Shown here: piece by piece, positions 13,954-21,696 of the stretch | How positions within the stretch are numbered: position 1 is the first letter of the stretch | Layout: every line of letters begins with the position of its first letter | IMG/VR virus record: IMGVR_UViG_3300034063_001730 | Location: 1 to 30,836 of that record | Origin: a virus | Length of the DNA stretch: 30,836 nt | Strand: one strand, 5' to 3' | Made by a program: the position numbers and the translations under genes | The notes under the pieces: model-generated | Seen by the model: only the letters and a program-made list of their open reading frames with translations | Database searches by the model: none | What the model was told of the DNA's origin: nothing

Positions 13954-14262
13954 GTGAACCCGATCCAAGCCGCGACGGCCGAAGCATTTCATGAGATCCT
14001 CCAGGAGTCGGGCGTGCCGGTGGCCATCAACGGAACGACTTACCTCGCCACCGTATCGACCAACCCAATTCAGATCGAACTCGAAGAAGGCGGATACCGC
14101 CAGGATGGATCTATGGTGGTGAAGATGCTGGTAAGCCACCTCAACACTCCCCTGCCCAAGTTCAACGACACCGTCATAATCGGCGAAACTCGCTATAAAA
14201 TTGAGGAGATTACGCGCAAACCAGGCTCAGGGATCATCAGATACTTGGTCAACAGGAGGTAG
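13954..14262 (+). CDS. Head-tail connector candidate
   Basis: A 102-aa protein placed where lambda has FII. It begins MNPIQAATAEAFHEILQESG and is beta-rich, with VAINGTTYLATV, KFNDTVIIGETRYKIEEI and a closing GIIRYLVNRR, which fits a small beta-barrel stopper. The GTG start is supported by the TTGACA spacing. Function is inferred from position and fold pattern. Confidence 0.6.
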   Translation: MNPIQAATAEAFHEILQESGVPVAINGTTYLATVSTNPIQIELEEGGYRQDGSMVVKMLVSHLNTPLPKFNDTVIIGETRYKIEEITRKPGSGIIRYLVNRR

Positions 14263-14267
14263 GAATC

Positions 14268-14657
14268 ATGAACCAGATCATCGAAGATTATTTGGCCGCG
14301 TGGATTGATGGGGCGGATATCGATCCAAAACCTGAAATCCTGACAGGAACATCCAACGAAGTACGCGAGCCTGAATCCCATGCCGCCCTGGTATTGGCGG
14401 ACAATATCGATCACGTGGTGGGCCCGCTGTACCGCGCCAGCATCAAGGTCGTCATTTCATCGCCAACCGACAATCGCAGCGAGCATTCAGCCATCACCAG
14501 CGCGATCAAGATGCTCATGAGTGCTCCATGCCCACCCGCATCCGGCTTCAGCTCAGCCGGTTTCAAGCAAACAAGCTACACCACTGCCGTATCAGGTGAC
14601 GGGCGATGGCTGTCCACATTCGAGGGAGTTCTTGGTGTGGTGTGGGATGCCGGTTGA
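14268..14657 (+). CDS. Tail terminator or tail completion candidate
   Basis: The ATG has the best Shine-Dalgarno of the window (AGGAGG at 14254-14259, eight bases away). The 129-aa product has an N-terminal helix (IIEDYLAAWIDGADI), then beta strands with HVVGPLYRASIKVVISSP and a conserved-looking end, STFEGVLGVVWDAG. Size and order match lambda U or Z. Its TGA is part of the TTGACA motif of the next gene. Confidence 0.55.
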   Translation: MNQIIEDYLAAWIDGADIDPKPEILTGTSNEVREPESHAALVLADNIDHVVGPLYRASIKVVISSPTDNRSEHSAITSAIKMLMSAPCPPASGFSSAGFKQTSYTTAVSGDGRWLSTFEGVLGVVWDAG

Positions 14658-14659
14658 CA
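14654..14659 (+). promoter_or_regulatory. Start-associated TTGAC motif (first tail tube-like gene)
   Basis: GTTGACA, 15 nt before the ATG at 14675. It contains the stop codon of the previous gene and decides this start over earlier in-frame ATGs. Confidence 0.55.
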
Positions 14660-14674
14660 TGCGTCCATGGTGCG

Positions 14675-14989
14675 ATGCCAGCAACATTTGGAGTCATCAA
14701 CACGCACGACCTTGAGCCCCAGAGCGGGCATGTGAGCGAGTCCAGCATGGATTCGTCCGTTGAGGTCGCCACCATCCGCGACGAGATGGGGCTGACCAAA
14801 TACGCCGGCCCCAAGCCGCTCATCACGCGCAACGTGACCATCTCAGGCAAAGGCCTTCCCAACTTTTCCGATGTGGCAGTCGGCAGCATCACAGCGCAAC
14901 AGGTCTTCATCACCTCGGTGAAACGCAGCGAGAGCAACGACGACTTCCCCGAGTTCGAGATCGAAGGAGTCATCTACGAGGACGCATAA
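14675..14989 (+). CDS. Tail tube-like protein, paralogue 1
   Basis: A 104-aa protein whose end (ITSVKRSESNDDFPEFEIEG) closely matches the next gene's end. The N terminus (MPATFGVINTHDLEPQSG) and LITRNVTISGKGLPNF suggest a beta-sandwich typical of tail tube subunits. It lies between the terminator candidate and the chaperone genes, the right place for a tube protein, but it is short for the family. The frame is open upstream; the ATG was chosen because of the motif. Confidence 0.6.
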   Translation: MPATFGVINTHDLEPQSGHVSESSMDSSVEVATIRDEMGLTKYAGPKPLITRNVTISGKGLPNFSDVAVGSITAQQVFITSVKRSESNDDFPEFEIEGVIYEDA

Positions 14990-15001
14990 CCCACCACTAC
15001 C

Positions 15002-15337
15002 ATGGCAGTCACTTTCAGCAAAATCGGAGTCCAATCCGTCAGCGCCGAACTCATCGAGAGCGTCGAAACCACCAAGTCCCTCGACACCAAGATGATCATG
15101 TCGAGCGAGGGTGGATTTGGCGCCGGCAAGGGCTTTGACCCGAAGTTTGAGTTCACGATCAAAGGGCGCGGCACCACTTCGACCGATGCAGGCGGCACTG
15201 CGGCCATGATTCCGGAAGGAATCACCGGCGGCGTCACCGTCATCACCTCCGTGAAGTTGAGCGAGAAGAACGACGACTTCAACGAGTTCGAGATCAGCGG
15301 CGTGAATTACCCGCAGGCACAAGCTCTCGGCAATTAA
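15002..15337 (+). CDS. Tail tube-like protein, paralogue 2
   Basis: This 111-aa protein shares its C-terminal third (VITSVKLSEKNDDFNEFEIS) with the gene before it, as well as the pattern FTIKGRG. It probably arose by tandem duplication. One copy may be the main tube subunit and the other a terminal or minor ring. No motif or Shine-Dalgarno precedes the ATG, which is 12 nt after the previous stop, so coupling is likely. Confidence 0.65.
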   Translation: MAVTFSKIGVQSVSAELIESVETTKSLDTKMIMSSEGGFGAGKGFDPKFEFTIKGRGTTSTDAGGTAAMIPEGITGGVTVITSVKLSEKNDDFNEFEISGVNYPQAQALGN

Positions 15338-15364
15338 ACGGAGCTCCCCCATCAAGATCACCCC

Positions 15365-15832
15365 ATGAAACAAGGAACCACTGTCGCCATCGTGCGCGAG
15401 CACGACACGCCGCCAATGAAGAGTCGCAACACCTCGATGATTGCCGGCGCTATTACTTCCGGTTTCGAATTCGCCACCGAAAAAGCATTCTCCGACACAG
15501 TTGAGGATGTGGCAGGCACACCGAAGCGCACCGTCACTTGGCTGATGAACGCCGCAAAGACTGTCCGTTTTGTTCCAATCCCCAAGGAGGAAGAAATCAC
15601 ATTCTCCGAATTCAAGCGGCGTTTCCTTTCTCAGGAATGGTGTGAGGCGAACCCCGATCACCCGATCTCATACATGCGCGGAATCATCGAAAACAAGGGT
15701 GGGCTCGTCGATAAGATCAAAACACTGATGCCCATGCTTTTGCTGCGCAAAGGCAAGCGTGTGGCAATCGTCCCATCCGGCAACGACGAGGCCAGCAAGA
15801 CCCTGCGCGAAAAGATCCTCTCAATCTTCTAA
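15365..15832 (+). CDS. 155-aa phage protein of unknown function
   Basis: I do not recognise the family. The N-terminal half is mixed (KQGTTVAIVREHDTPPMKSR, EFATEKAFSDTVED). The second half has a conserved-looking KEEEITFSEFKRRFLSQEWC and ends basic. It sits between the tube paralogues and the chaperone G gene, so a role in tail assembly is likely but unproven. Confidence 0.65.
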   Translation: MKQGTTVAIVREHDTPPMKSRNTSMIAGAITSGFEFATEKAFSDTVEDVAGTPKRTVTWLMNAAKTVRFVPIPKEEEITFSEFKRRFLSQEWCEANPDHPISYMRGIIENKGGLVDKIKTLMPMLLLRKGKRVAIVPSGNDEASKTLREKILSIF

Positions 15833-15836
15833 AATC

Positions 15837-16247
15837 ATGGAAACAAGAGATCAACTTATCGGCCAGGGCATGATCGAGGCCAACAGCAAGACCATCGGCG
15901 GCATCAAGCTGCGAGCGTTTTCCTACGGCTCGCTCCAGATCTCCCACCTGCTCGGTCTCACAATCTTCACTGGCAACAGCGATGACCTCAGCGAGATCGA
16001 GCTCCAACGCCAAATCTCCACCTTCATCTGGATGCAGTCGGCGCCGCTTGAAGATGTGGTGGCTGCCGTCGCCAACAACACCGCAGGGCAAGCAGTACTC
16101 ACCTATTCCTTCGGCATCGATTTCTATAACCTCAGCGACATATTCGCCGAAATCGAACGCATCGGCGCACAGGTCGCCGCCAATGAGGTGCGCGTCGAGT
16201 CGAAGCACAAATTGACCAGCGAAGACGAGCCGCCGGGAAAGTCCTGA
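15837..16247 (+). CDS. Tail assembly chaperone (lambda gpG-like)
   Basis: This protein holds the tape measure during tail assembly. It is 136 aa, mostly helical, starting METRDQLIGQGMIEANSKTI, with LRAFSYGSLQISHLLGLTIF and an acidic C terminus (KLTSEDEPPGKS). Identification rests on its place before the tape measure and on the slippery site near its end (16235-16241) that feeds into the following -1 frame. Confidence 0.8.
   Translation: METRDQLIGQGMIEANSKTIGGIKLRAFSYGSLQISHLLGLTIFTGNSDDLSEIELQRQISTFIWMQSAPLEDVVAAVANNTAGQAVLTYSFGIDFYNLSDIFAEIERIGAQVAANEVRVESKHKLTSEDEPPGKS
16235..16241 (+). promoter_or_regulatory. Programmed -1 frameshift site GGGAAAG
   Basis: In the gpG-like frame the bases read G-GGA-AAG, the same heptamer used for the lambda G-T frameshift. 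The in-frame stop comes two codons later, and the -1 frame continues open to 16480. Confidence 0.85.
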
Positions 16248-16480
16248 ACCCCGGTTGGTGCGCCAGCGTGGTCTACGCAATCGCCAAGGACACCGGATGG
16301 AGCGAAGAATACATTCTCTGGTCACTGCCGCTGGCGCGAGCCCTTCAGTACTACCACTGCGCCCTGCAGGCCGCTGACCTCTGGACGCTTGAGCCGATCA
16401 CCGCTCAGAAGATTGAGGAAATCATCCCCAGCTCCCTGCTCAACTACATCGAGGGCTTGGTTGACTCATCCGCTGAATAA
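16241..16480 (+). CDS. T domain of the tail chaperone GT fusion
   Basis: Read in the -1 frame after the slippery site, this adds 79 residues (VLNPGWCASVVYAIAKDTG onward) to 135 residues of gpG, giving a predicted 214-aa GT protein. The GTG at 16268 could start the frame alone but lacks any ribosome signal, and there is no stop between the slip site and it. In lambda, T binds the tail tube while G binds the tape measure. Confidence 0.8.
   Translation, partial: VLNPGWCASVVYAIAKDTGWSEEYILWSLPLARALQYYHCALQAADLWTLEPITAQKIEEIIPSSLLNYIEGLVDSSAE
16461..16466 (+). promoter_or_regulatory. Start-associated TTGAC motif (gene at 16481)
   Basis: GTTGACT lies inside the end of the T frame, 14 nt before the ATG at 16481. 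Confidence 0.5.
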
Positions 16481-17146
16481 ATGGCCAAGACGACAATCGA
16501 AACCGACATCAGGCAGTTTCAAGCAATGGCCGAGAAGCTCGGAAGTTTTTCCAAGCGCGATGGTCGCACGCTCATGGAAGAGCAGGCACGCGGAGTCATC
16601 AACAACCTGATGCTCATCACGCCACCCAGCAACGGCAAGACGCGCGGTGTTGCAGCCAAGAAGCGAGGCGAGGCAGCAATAGCCAGCGATGTTCGCAACG
16701 TCTTTATCGGGTCCACGCCGAAGAACTCGGAGGTCAGCAGCATGGCGGAAATGGCCAACATCATGCACACCAAGCGCCGTGGCGGAAACATCCGCATCAA
16801 GCGGGCAGTAAAGCCAACTCGCGCAGCCCGTTCGATGATCACCAACTTCATCAGAGTAAAACAGAAAGGTGTCGGCTACCTCGCATCCGGCTGGGCCTCC
16901 GCCGCCCGCAAGCTCGGCAAGATCCGCGTCCCGAACTGGATCGGGCGGCATGATGCGCCTGGTGACACGGACTTCAAAGTAGTCTCCACCTCCATCACGG
17001 CCACCATCAGCAACTTGGTTTCGTGGGGCAGCGAGGTTCACGGCATCGAGCGCCGCATGGCTTACGCGGTGAGGATGCAGACCGGCAAGATGCGCCGCCG
17101 CGTCGATCACTTCGTGCAAAAGGCCATCAAGGCAGCCAATCGGTAA
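16481..17146 (+). CDS. Basic 221-aa phage protein, unknown, between GT and tape measure
   Basis: The start follows the T stop directly (TAAATG). The protein is strongly basic, with QAMAEKLGSFSKRDGRTLME, a middle region rich in Lys and Arg (RGGNIRIKRAVKPTRAARS), SGWASAARKLGKIRVPNW and a helical, arginine-rich C terminus. Layout resembles gp10-like virion proteins. In lambda no gene sits between T and the tape measure, so this position is unusual. The role is probably structural. Confidence 0.7.
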   Translation: MAKTTIETDIRQFQAMAEKLGSFSKRDGRTLMEEQARGVINNLMLITPPSNGKTRGVAAKKRGEAAIASDVRNVFIGSTPKNSEVSSMAEMANIMHTKRRGGNIRIKRAVKPTRAARSMITNFIRVKQKGVGYLASGWASAARKLGKIRVPNWIGRHDAPGDTDFKVVSTSITATISNLVSWGSEVHGIERRMAYAVRMQTGKMRRRVDHFVQKAIKAANR

Positions 17147-17149
17147 GAA

Positions 17150-17155
17150 TTGACA
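17150..17155 (+). promoter_or_regulatory. Start-associated TTGAC motif (tape measure)
   Basis: ATTGACAC, 17 nt before the ATG at 17173. It supports this start over any earlier one in the open frame, which reaches back to 17023. Confidence 0.55.
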
Positions 17156-17172
17156 CCCACCCGATAGCAGCA

Positions 17173-19035
17173 ATGGCCGCGATCACCACCAAGCTGACCC
17201 TCAACACCTCGAACTTCGTTTCGGGCATTGATCGGTCGAAGAAGTCGGCTGCTTCGTTGAAGTCGTCGATGTCCTCACTTGGGTCTAGCATCGGCACCGC
17301 TTTCTCAGGCATCGCCAAAAGCGTGGGCGCGATGGGCTTGGCTGCTACGGGCGCCGCTGCGGCCATCGGTGGGATTGCCTACAAGCTCATCAGCATCGCA
17401 GAAGAGGGTATCCAAGCGGAAAATCGCATCAAGAATGTCGTCAAGACCATGGGGCTTTTTGGTTCTCAGTCCGGCGATGTGGCCGACAGGCTCATTAAGG
17501 TAGCCGATGCCACTGAGCTTGCCACCGGCGTCGATGGCGACCTCATCATGTCGGCACAGGCGAAGCTCGCCACCTTCAAAGAGCTCGCCAAAACCTCTGG
17601 CATTACCGGCGGAGCATTTGATCGAGCCACCCAAGCATCCATCGACATGGCCGCCGTCTTTGGTGGCGATGCGACAACATACGCCGTGCAGCTCGGTAAG
17701 GCGCTGGAAGACCCGGAGAAAGGTCTAGCCGCACTCAAGCGCACCGGCGCGCTGACCGCCAAACAGATCAAAGAAATCTCGGCGGAATTCTCGCAAACCG
17801 GCAACCGCGCCAAGGCCTTCGATCAAGTCCTCAAGGCAATCGAAACGCAGGTCGGTGGATCCGCCAGTGCCACGGCAAGCGGCATGGCAAAGATCAAGGT
17901 TTCGATTGGCCAAATGCTTGAAGAGATCGGTAAGCCGATGTCGGAGGTCTTTTCCAAATTCGCCACCGATGTGGCAAAGATGACGCCGCAAATCGTCGAA
18001 TCATTGGGCGGCCTTGCTCCTAAGATTCGGGAAATTGGCTACACCATCACCGCCGCTCTGGCCGAGGCACTTCAAGGCGACACTAGCCGCATGGTGAAGA
18101 TTGGTGAGCTTATCGGTGAAGCCGTCACCATTGGCTTTAAGACCGCTATCACACGCGGATTCATGGAGGCCACGGAATCGGCATTTCGATTCTTTGAAAA
18201 TCTTCCCGTCGTAAAACAGATCGGTGATTTTGACCAAAAGCTCAAGGAGTTCCAAAGCTCCAGAGCGGAGCAAGCTGGAATGGAGGTTCCAGAATGGATG
18301 AAGCCTAAGCCCAGTGTCAGCGACTACATCTCCAAAGGCAAAGGTCGCGTCACCGAAGGTCAGATTGAAGATGGCATCGAAAGAATCCGCAGCCTGTTCA
18401 AAGAAATCTCGGTCGCCAACAGCCCGCAGAAACAAGCGCCGTCTGATTTCTTTTCAAGAGACAGGGCTGCCGCAGAGGCCAAAAGAAACCCCATCCTGCC
18501 AACCCAACCCGACGCCCCGCAAGGCCCGTCAGCAGAGGCGCAAAAGAAGGCCGAGGAACTGAGGATGGCGCAAGAGCAGTACCGCCTCGAAGTCGAGTTG
18601 GTGCGGGCAAGAATCGCTGGAGATCAAAAGCGGATCGATGCGCTCCAACGCGAGCAGGCAATCCGCGAGGAAATCACTCGGCTCGAAGCGCTGGGCATGA
18701 CCGGCAAAGATCCCAAAGCCGATAGCAAACTCGACCCGAAAAAAGCTGAAGAGAAAGCCCGCGAGAGAATCCGCCAGACAGCCGCAAAAATGGTGGACGC
18801 CCGTGCCGCCGCTGATCAAGCCGATCAAAACAAAAAGAAGGCACCCGTCGATTCTGGTGGAGCGGTCGCCCAGCTCGGCAGCGTCGCCAAGGCGACCAAT
18901 GTGATGATGGGGCGCAGCGCCAACGCTGGAATCTTGGAAGAGAACCGCCGTCAGACCGCCCTGCTGCGGACGATTGAGAAGAATACCAAGACCAAAGGAG
19001 AAACCCCGAAAATCCCCGACCTCGTCTTCGCATGA
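17173..19035 (+). CDS. Tail tape measure protein
   Basis: It sets tail length and may help DNA enter the cell. The 620-aa product starts with the usual pattern (TKLTLNTSNFVSGIDRSKKS), has a hydrophobic segment at residues 51-75 (VGAMGLAATGAAAAIGGIAY), a conserved helical region (GGDATTYAVQLGKALEDPEK, LAALKRTGALTAKQIKEISA) and a long charged coiled coil near 450-590. It is short for the family, so the tail should be modest in length. The following gene overlaps by ATGA. Confidence 0.92.
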   Translation: MAAITTKLTLNTSNFVSGIDRSKKSAASLKSSMSSLGSSIGTAFSGIAKSVGAMGLAATGAAAAIGGIAYKLISIAEEGIQAENRIKNVVKTMGLFGSQSGDVADRLIKVADATELATGVDGDLIMSAQAKLATFKELAKTSGITGGAFDRATQASIDMAAVFGGDATTYAVQLGKALEDPEKGLAALKRTGALTAKQIKEISAEFSQTGNRAKAFDQVLKAIETQVGGSASATASGMAKIKVSIGQMLEEIGKPMSEVFSKFATDVAKMTPQIVESLGGLAPKIREIGYTITAALAEALQGDTSRMVKIGELIGEAVTIGFKTAITRGFMEATESAFRFFENLPVVKQIGDFDQKLKEFQSSRAEQAGMEVPEWMKPKPSVSDYISKGKGRVTEGQIEDGIERIRSLFKEISVANSPQKQAPSDFFSRDRAAAEAKRNPILPTQPDAPQGPSAEAQKKAEELRMAQEQYRLEVELVRARIAGDQKRIDALQREQAIREEITRLEALGMTGKDPKADSKLDPKKAEEKARERIRQTAAKMVDARAAADQADQNKKKAPVDSGGAVAQLGSVAKATNVMMGRSANAGILEENRRQTALLRTIEKNTKTKGETPKIPDLVFA

Positions 19036-19781
19036 GTAGCTCAAACATTAAAATAGAGGGAGCGACAGGCTCCAAAAGCAAGGAAGGCGTCATCCAATGG
19101 ACGATCCCCTACTATGTCACCAGCATCAGTGACGTGTTCAAGGTTGGCACTGGCAAATACGAAGAATGCCAAGAGGTCTCGCGCACCTGGAGCTGCAACA
19201 ACGATGGCCCTAACCCATCGTACATCGTGACCGTGGTCTACGAGGGTGGCAGCGCAGAGTCGGACAAAAACACTTACGGCGACGAGGACAGCTCGGTGTG
19301 GAGCCTCGATTTCGAAATCGCCGAGGAGCCGATCGAGTCGCACTGGAACTTTGAGGAAATCAAAAAGAAGTACGGCGGCAAATGGGGCGACCCGGAAAAT
19401 GAAGAAGACTGGGTGTTCCCCAAAGAGCTCCCTGCAGGCACCAGCTCGGGATCGGGACTGGGAGGAAAAAACAAAGTTGGCCCAGGCAATAAAAACCCGA
19501 TGAAGGGTGTCAAAACCTACCTCGTCATGAACTGCACCGCATCGGTGAGCTACACGAAAAAAACTCTGCCGAGTGATGTGGTCGATAAGGTCGGTAAACT
19601 TTACGGCAAAATCCCCGATGCCCCACCCCAGTTTAGATCATTGGATACCGGTGGCAGGAACTGGCTCAAACTTCCGCCGCAAATTTCCAAGCGGGGCAAC
19701 GTCTGGCAGATCAACGAATCGTGGAGGCTGTCTGAATATGTCGAATGGCCAAAGGAGGTCTACAAGGACGGGAAAGTTTAA
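19032..19781 (+). CDS. 249-aa tail-region protein, unknown
   Basis: Coupled to the tape measure by an ATGA overlap. The N-terminal 100 residues are beta-rich (VIQWTIPYYVTSISDVFKVG, PSYIVTVVYEGG), then come a charged stretch and a Gly-rich linker (GTSSGSGLGGKNKVGPG). A second beta-rich part ends in GNVWQINESWRLSEYVEW. I know no family match. Position suggests a distal tail or tail tip protein. Confidence 0.7.
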   Translation: MSSSNIKIEGATGSKSKEGVIQWTIPYYVTSISDVFKVGTGKYEECQEVSRTWSCNNDGPNPSYIVTVVYEGGSAESDKNTYGDEDSSVWSLDFEIAEEPIESHWNFEEIKKKYGGKWGDPENEEDWVFPKELPAGTSSGSGLGGKNKVGPGNKNPMKGVKTYLVMNCTASVSYTKKTLPSDVVDKVGKLYGKIPDAPPQFRSLDTGGRNWLKLPPQISKRGNVWQINESWRLSEYVEWPKEVYKDGKV

Positions 19782-19789
19782 TCGGGCCA

Positions 19790-20431
19790 ATGAACATCAA
19801 AGAAATCAAGGTTCAAAAGGGCGAGAAGATCCAAGCCGCGTGGGAGCGATTGGTGCGTTGGGTCGATACGCTCAAGGTGGTGCCAGGTGATGGCGTGAAG
19901 GTGCGCGAAACACCCAAGGGCACCATCGTCACGGTGATCAAAGACCCTCAGCCGTACAGGCATCCGTTCAAGGCTGGCGTGAGCGAGTCGGGGGCATCGG
20001 TGCGAGCAGGAACCGTCAATGGGCAAACGCCCTACATCCTCGATGTGGTCACCAAGAATTGGCGGCGAATCGATAACCGCGACGACGACGGCAACAAGTT
20101 CGATGTGGAGAAGCCGACGCCGACAATGAAGCTGGATTTGAAAAATCATGAGGGCGGCAAGTTCTACATTTCGCTGCGCGTGAAGCCGAATGATGCCGGC
20201 ACGATCAAAGACCCCAAAACCGACTTGAGGGTCGTGCAGTCACCGACGGCGGATGGGCTCAAGGATGGCGCTGGCTACTACCCGCTTGCACTCTTTTACC
20301 TCAATGCGTCTGGCACTGCCGTTGAGGAGTCATTCCAGATCGTCCACCACAACATGCGCTACCTGTATCAGGCGCGGAAATCGACCGAGGGCGAAACAAC
20401 CGGCAACCGTCACCTCTTTTTCCCGGTGTGA
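19790..20431 (+). CDS. 213-aa tail-region protein, unknown
   Basis: The ATG at 19790 is chosen eight bases after the previous stop, since the open frame upstream overlaps the other gene. It begins MNIKEIKVQKGEKIQAAWER, followed by GDGVKVRETPKGTIVTVI, a phrase typical of phage tail tip proteins that carry short beta repeats. The C-terminal part is beta-rich. The TGA overlaps the next start (GTGTGA). Function is inferred only from place. Confidence 0.7.
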   Translation: MNIKEIKVQKGEKIQAAWERLVRWVDTLKVVPGDGVKVRETPKGTIVTVIKDPQPYRHPFKAGVSESGASVRAGTVNGQTPYILDVVTKNWRRIDNRDDDGNKFDVEKPTPTMKLDLKNHEGGKFYISLRVKPNDAGTIKDPKTDLRVVQSPTADGLKDGAGYYPLALFYLNASGTAVEESFQIVHHNMRYLYQARKSTEGETTGNRHLFFPV

Positions 20432-21504
20432 AAAACATCCCGCTCATTCGCCATGAAACATGGAACTCACTGGTGGACACCATCAGTCGGAGGTTGCCGC
20501 TGCGTTTCGAGGCGGGACCTAATCCCCGCAAGTGGTCTCACCCGTGGAAGATTTCACCATTTTGGGATAACGGAGACGAAGAGAACGGGATCGCGGGTCA
20601 ATGGCTCTTCAAGATCAAGCCGGGCTTCGTCAATGGCGTGGAGGTGACAGTGCCAACCCGTGTGAAGCATGCCGGCGAGCGAACGCTGACCCGCCTGACC
20701 GAGGCAAAGGAGGACATCAAAGATCCTGAGCGGATGGTCGATGCCTTCCTGACTGAATGGCCGCGAGTTGAGATCGGATCGACGCGAGTGATCGGCACCG
20801 GAGCGGAACCCACTGGGCTTGTTGGCAGCGCACTGACCAGCATCAAGGTGGTCTATGAACCCGTGCCGAAGTTCTTTACCAACCTTGGAGTGACGGAGGC
20901 GCACATCGAGTTCGAAGGCAACATCACCAGCGGATTGACCTTCAAGGATGGGATGGAGGATCCAAAGACTGCCCGCCGCCTGCGGTCTTGCGATGTGTCG
21001 CTTTGGAAGGACCGTCCATCGGCGAAGTTTGAAGTCTATCCAGGCAGCATTCTGGATGGCTCATTTGGTGCCATCTACATCACCTACAACCATTCCGGCG
21101 GGATGAAGAAAAACCCCTACCTGCGGATCAGTGAAAAGTTCGTGCCGCCGATTGAGCCGGAGTCCGAGATGGCACTGCTCGAAGGCATCACTGATCCCGA
21201 ATTTGATGTGCTCAAGGTGGCCAGCATCTACTTTGTAAGCCCGCCGGGAGTTGAGCCTGCAGCTGAACTGGATGCCACATGGACGCCCTATGTGAAGTAC
21301 AACCACTTCTGGAACCTCGCGCATTCGCCGCAGAGTATTCCCGATGCCACACCGATTGAACCGATCCGACTCACCACAGCTCTTGCCGGCGGATTGGCCG
21401 ACATCCTCATTGCCACCATTCTGGCCCCGCTCAACAACCAGTTGAACCAGGCGCTTCAAATTCTCAAGAGCCGCAACTTGAGAGGAGCGTTCTGGTCGCT
21501 ATGA
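20428..21504 (+). CDS. 358-aa tail tip region protein, unknown
   Basis: It starts with GTG overlapping the previous stop. The product begins MKNIPLIRHETWNSLVDTIS and holds a long mixed alpha-beta core with VVYEPVPKFFTNLGVTEAHI and GAIYITYNHSGGMKKNPYLR. The C terminus has a hydrophobic helix (LAGGLADILIATILAPLNNQ) and a short basic end. The gene is full length and coupled on both sides. I cannot assign a family. Confidence 0.7.
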   Translation: MKNIPLIRHETWNSLVDTISRRLPLRFEAGPNPRKWSHPWKISPFWDNGDEENGIAGQWLFKIKPGFVNGVEVTVPTRVKHAGERTLTRLTEAKEDIKDPERMVDAFLTEWPRVEIGSTRVIGTGAEPTGLVGSALTSIKVVYEPVPKFFTNLGVTEAHIEFEGNITSGLTFKDGMEDPKTARRLRSCDVSLWKDRPSAKFEVYPGSILDGSFGAIYITYNHSGGMKKNPYLRISEKFVPPIEPESEMALLEGITDPEFDVLKVASIYFVSPPGVEPAAELDATWTPYVKYNHFWNLAHSPQSIPDATPIEPIRLTTALAGGLADILIATILAPLNNQLNQALQILKSRNLRGAFWSL

Positions 21505-21677
21505 GCTTGGACAAAAGAGAACGCCTCGCCAAAAAACGCAACGACGAGGAAGAGGCCAAAAAGGTTGAGTCAGAGAAACTCAATCCATCATTCCCCTACA
21601 AGATGGAGGTCTTCCCATACGACTTCTTTGGCTACGAGCAACTGACCGCACCGACAGAGGGCACGTCCACAAGTTGA
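21501..21677 (+). CDS. 58-aa charged protein, unknown
   Basis: A short gene with perfect coupling: its ATG overlaps the previous stop (ATGA), and its TGA is part of the next gene's TTGACG motif. The first half is a highly charged helix (DKRERLAKKRNDEEEAKKVE), the second half aromatic (FPYKMEVFPYDFFGYEQL). Composition and junctions support a real gene despite its size. A chaperone or small tail component is possible. Confidence 0.7.
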   Translation: MSLDKRERLAKKRNDEEEAKKVESEKLNPSFPYKMEVFPYDFFGYEQLTAPTEGTSTS

Positions 21678-21679
21678 CG
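21674..21679 (+). promoter_or_regulatory. Start-associated TTGAC motif (798-aa tail protein)
   Basis: GTTGACG, 17 nt before the ATG at 21697, containing the stop codon of the 58-aa gene. Confidence 0.5.
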
Positions 21680-21696
21680 CGAGGGCGGGTGAAAAG

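Noticed and set aside
13282-14139. 285-codon minus-strand frame
   Set aside because: It mirrors the capsid gene and crosses its terminator; the composition is that of a GC-rich antisense frame.
14843-15661. 272-codon minus-strand frame
   Set aside because: It lies opposite three coupled tail genes, two of which are clear paralogues.
16268-16480. Independent 70-aa gene starting at GTG
   Set aside because: It has no ribosome signal, and the slippery heptamer upstream gives a better explanation as a frameshift product.
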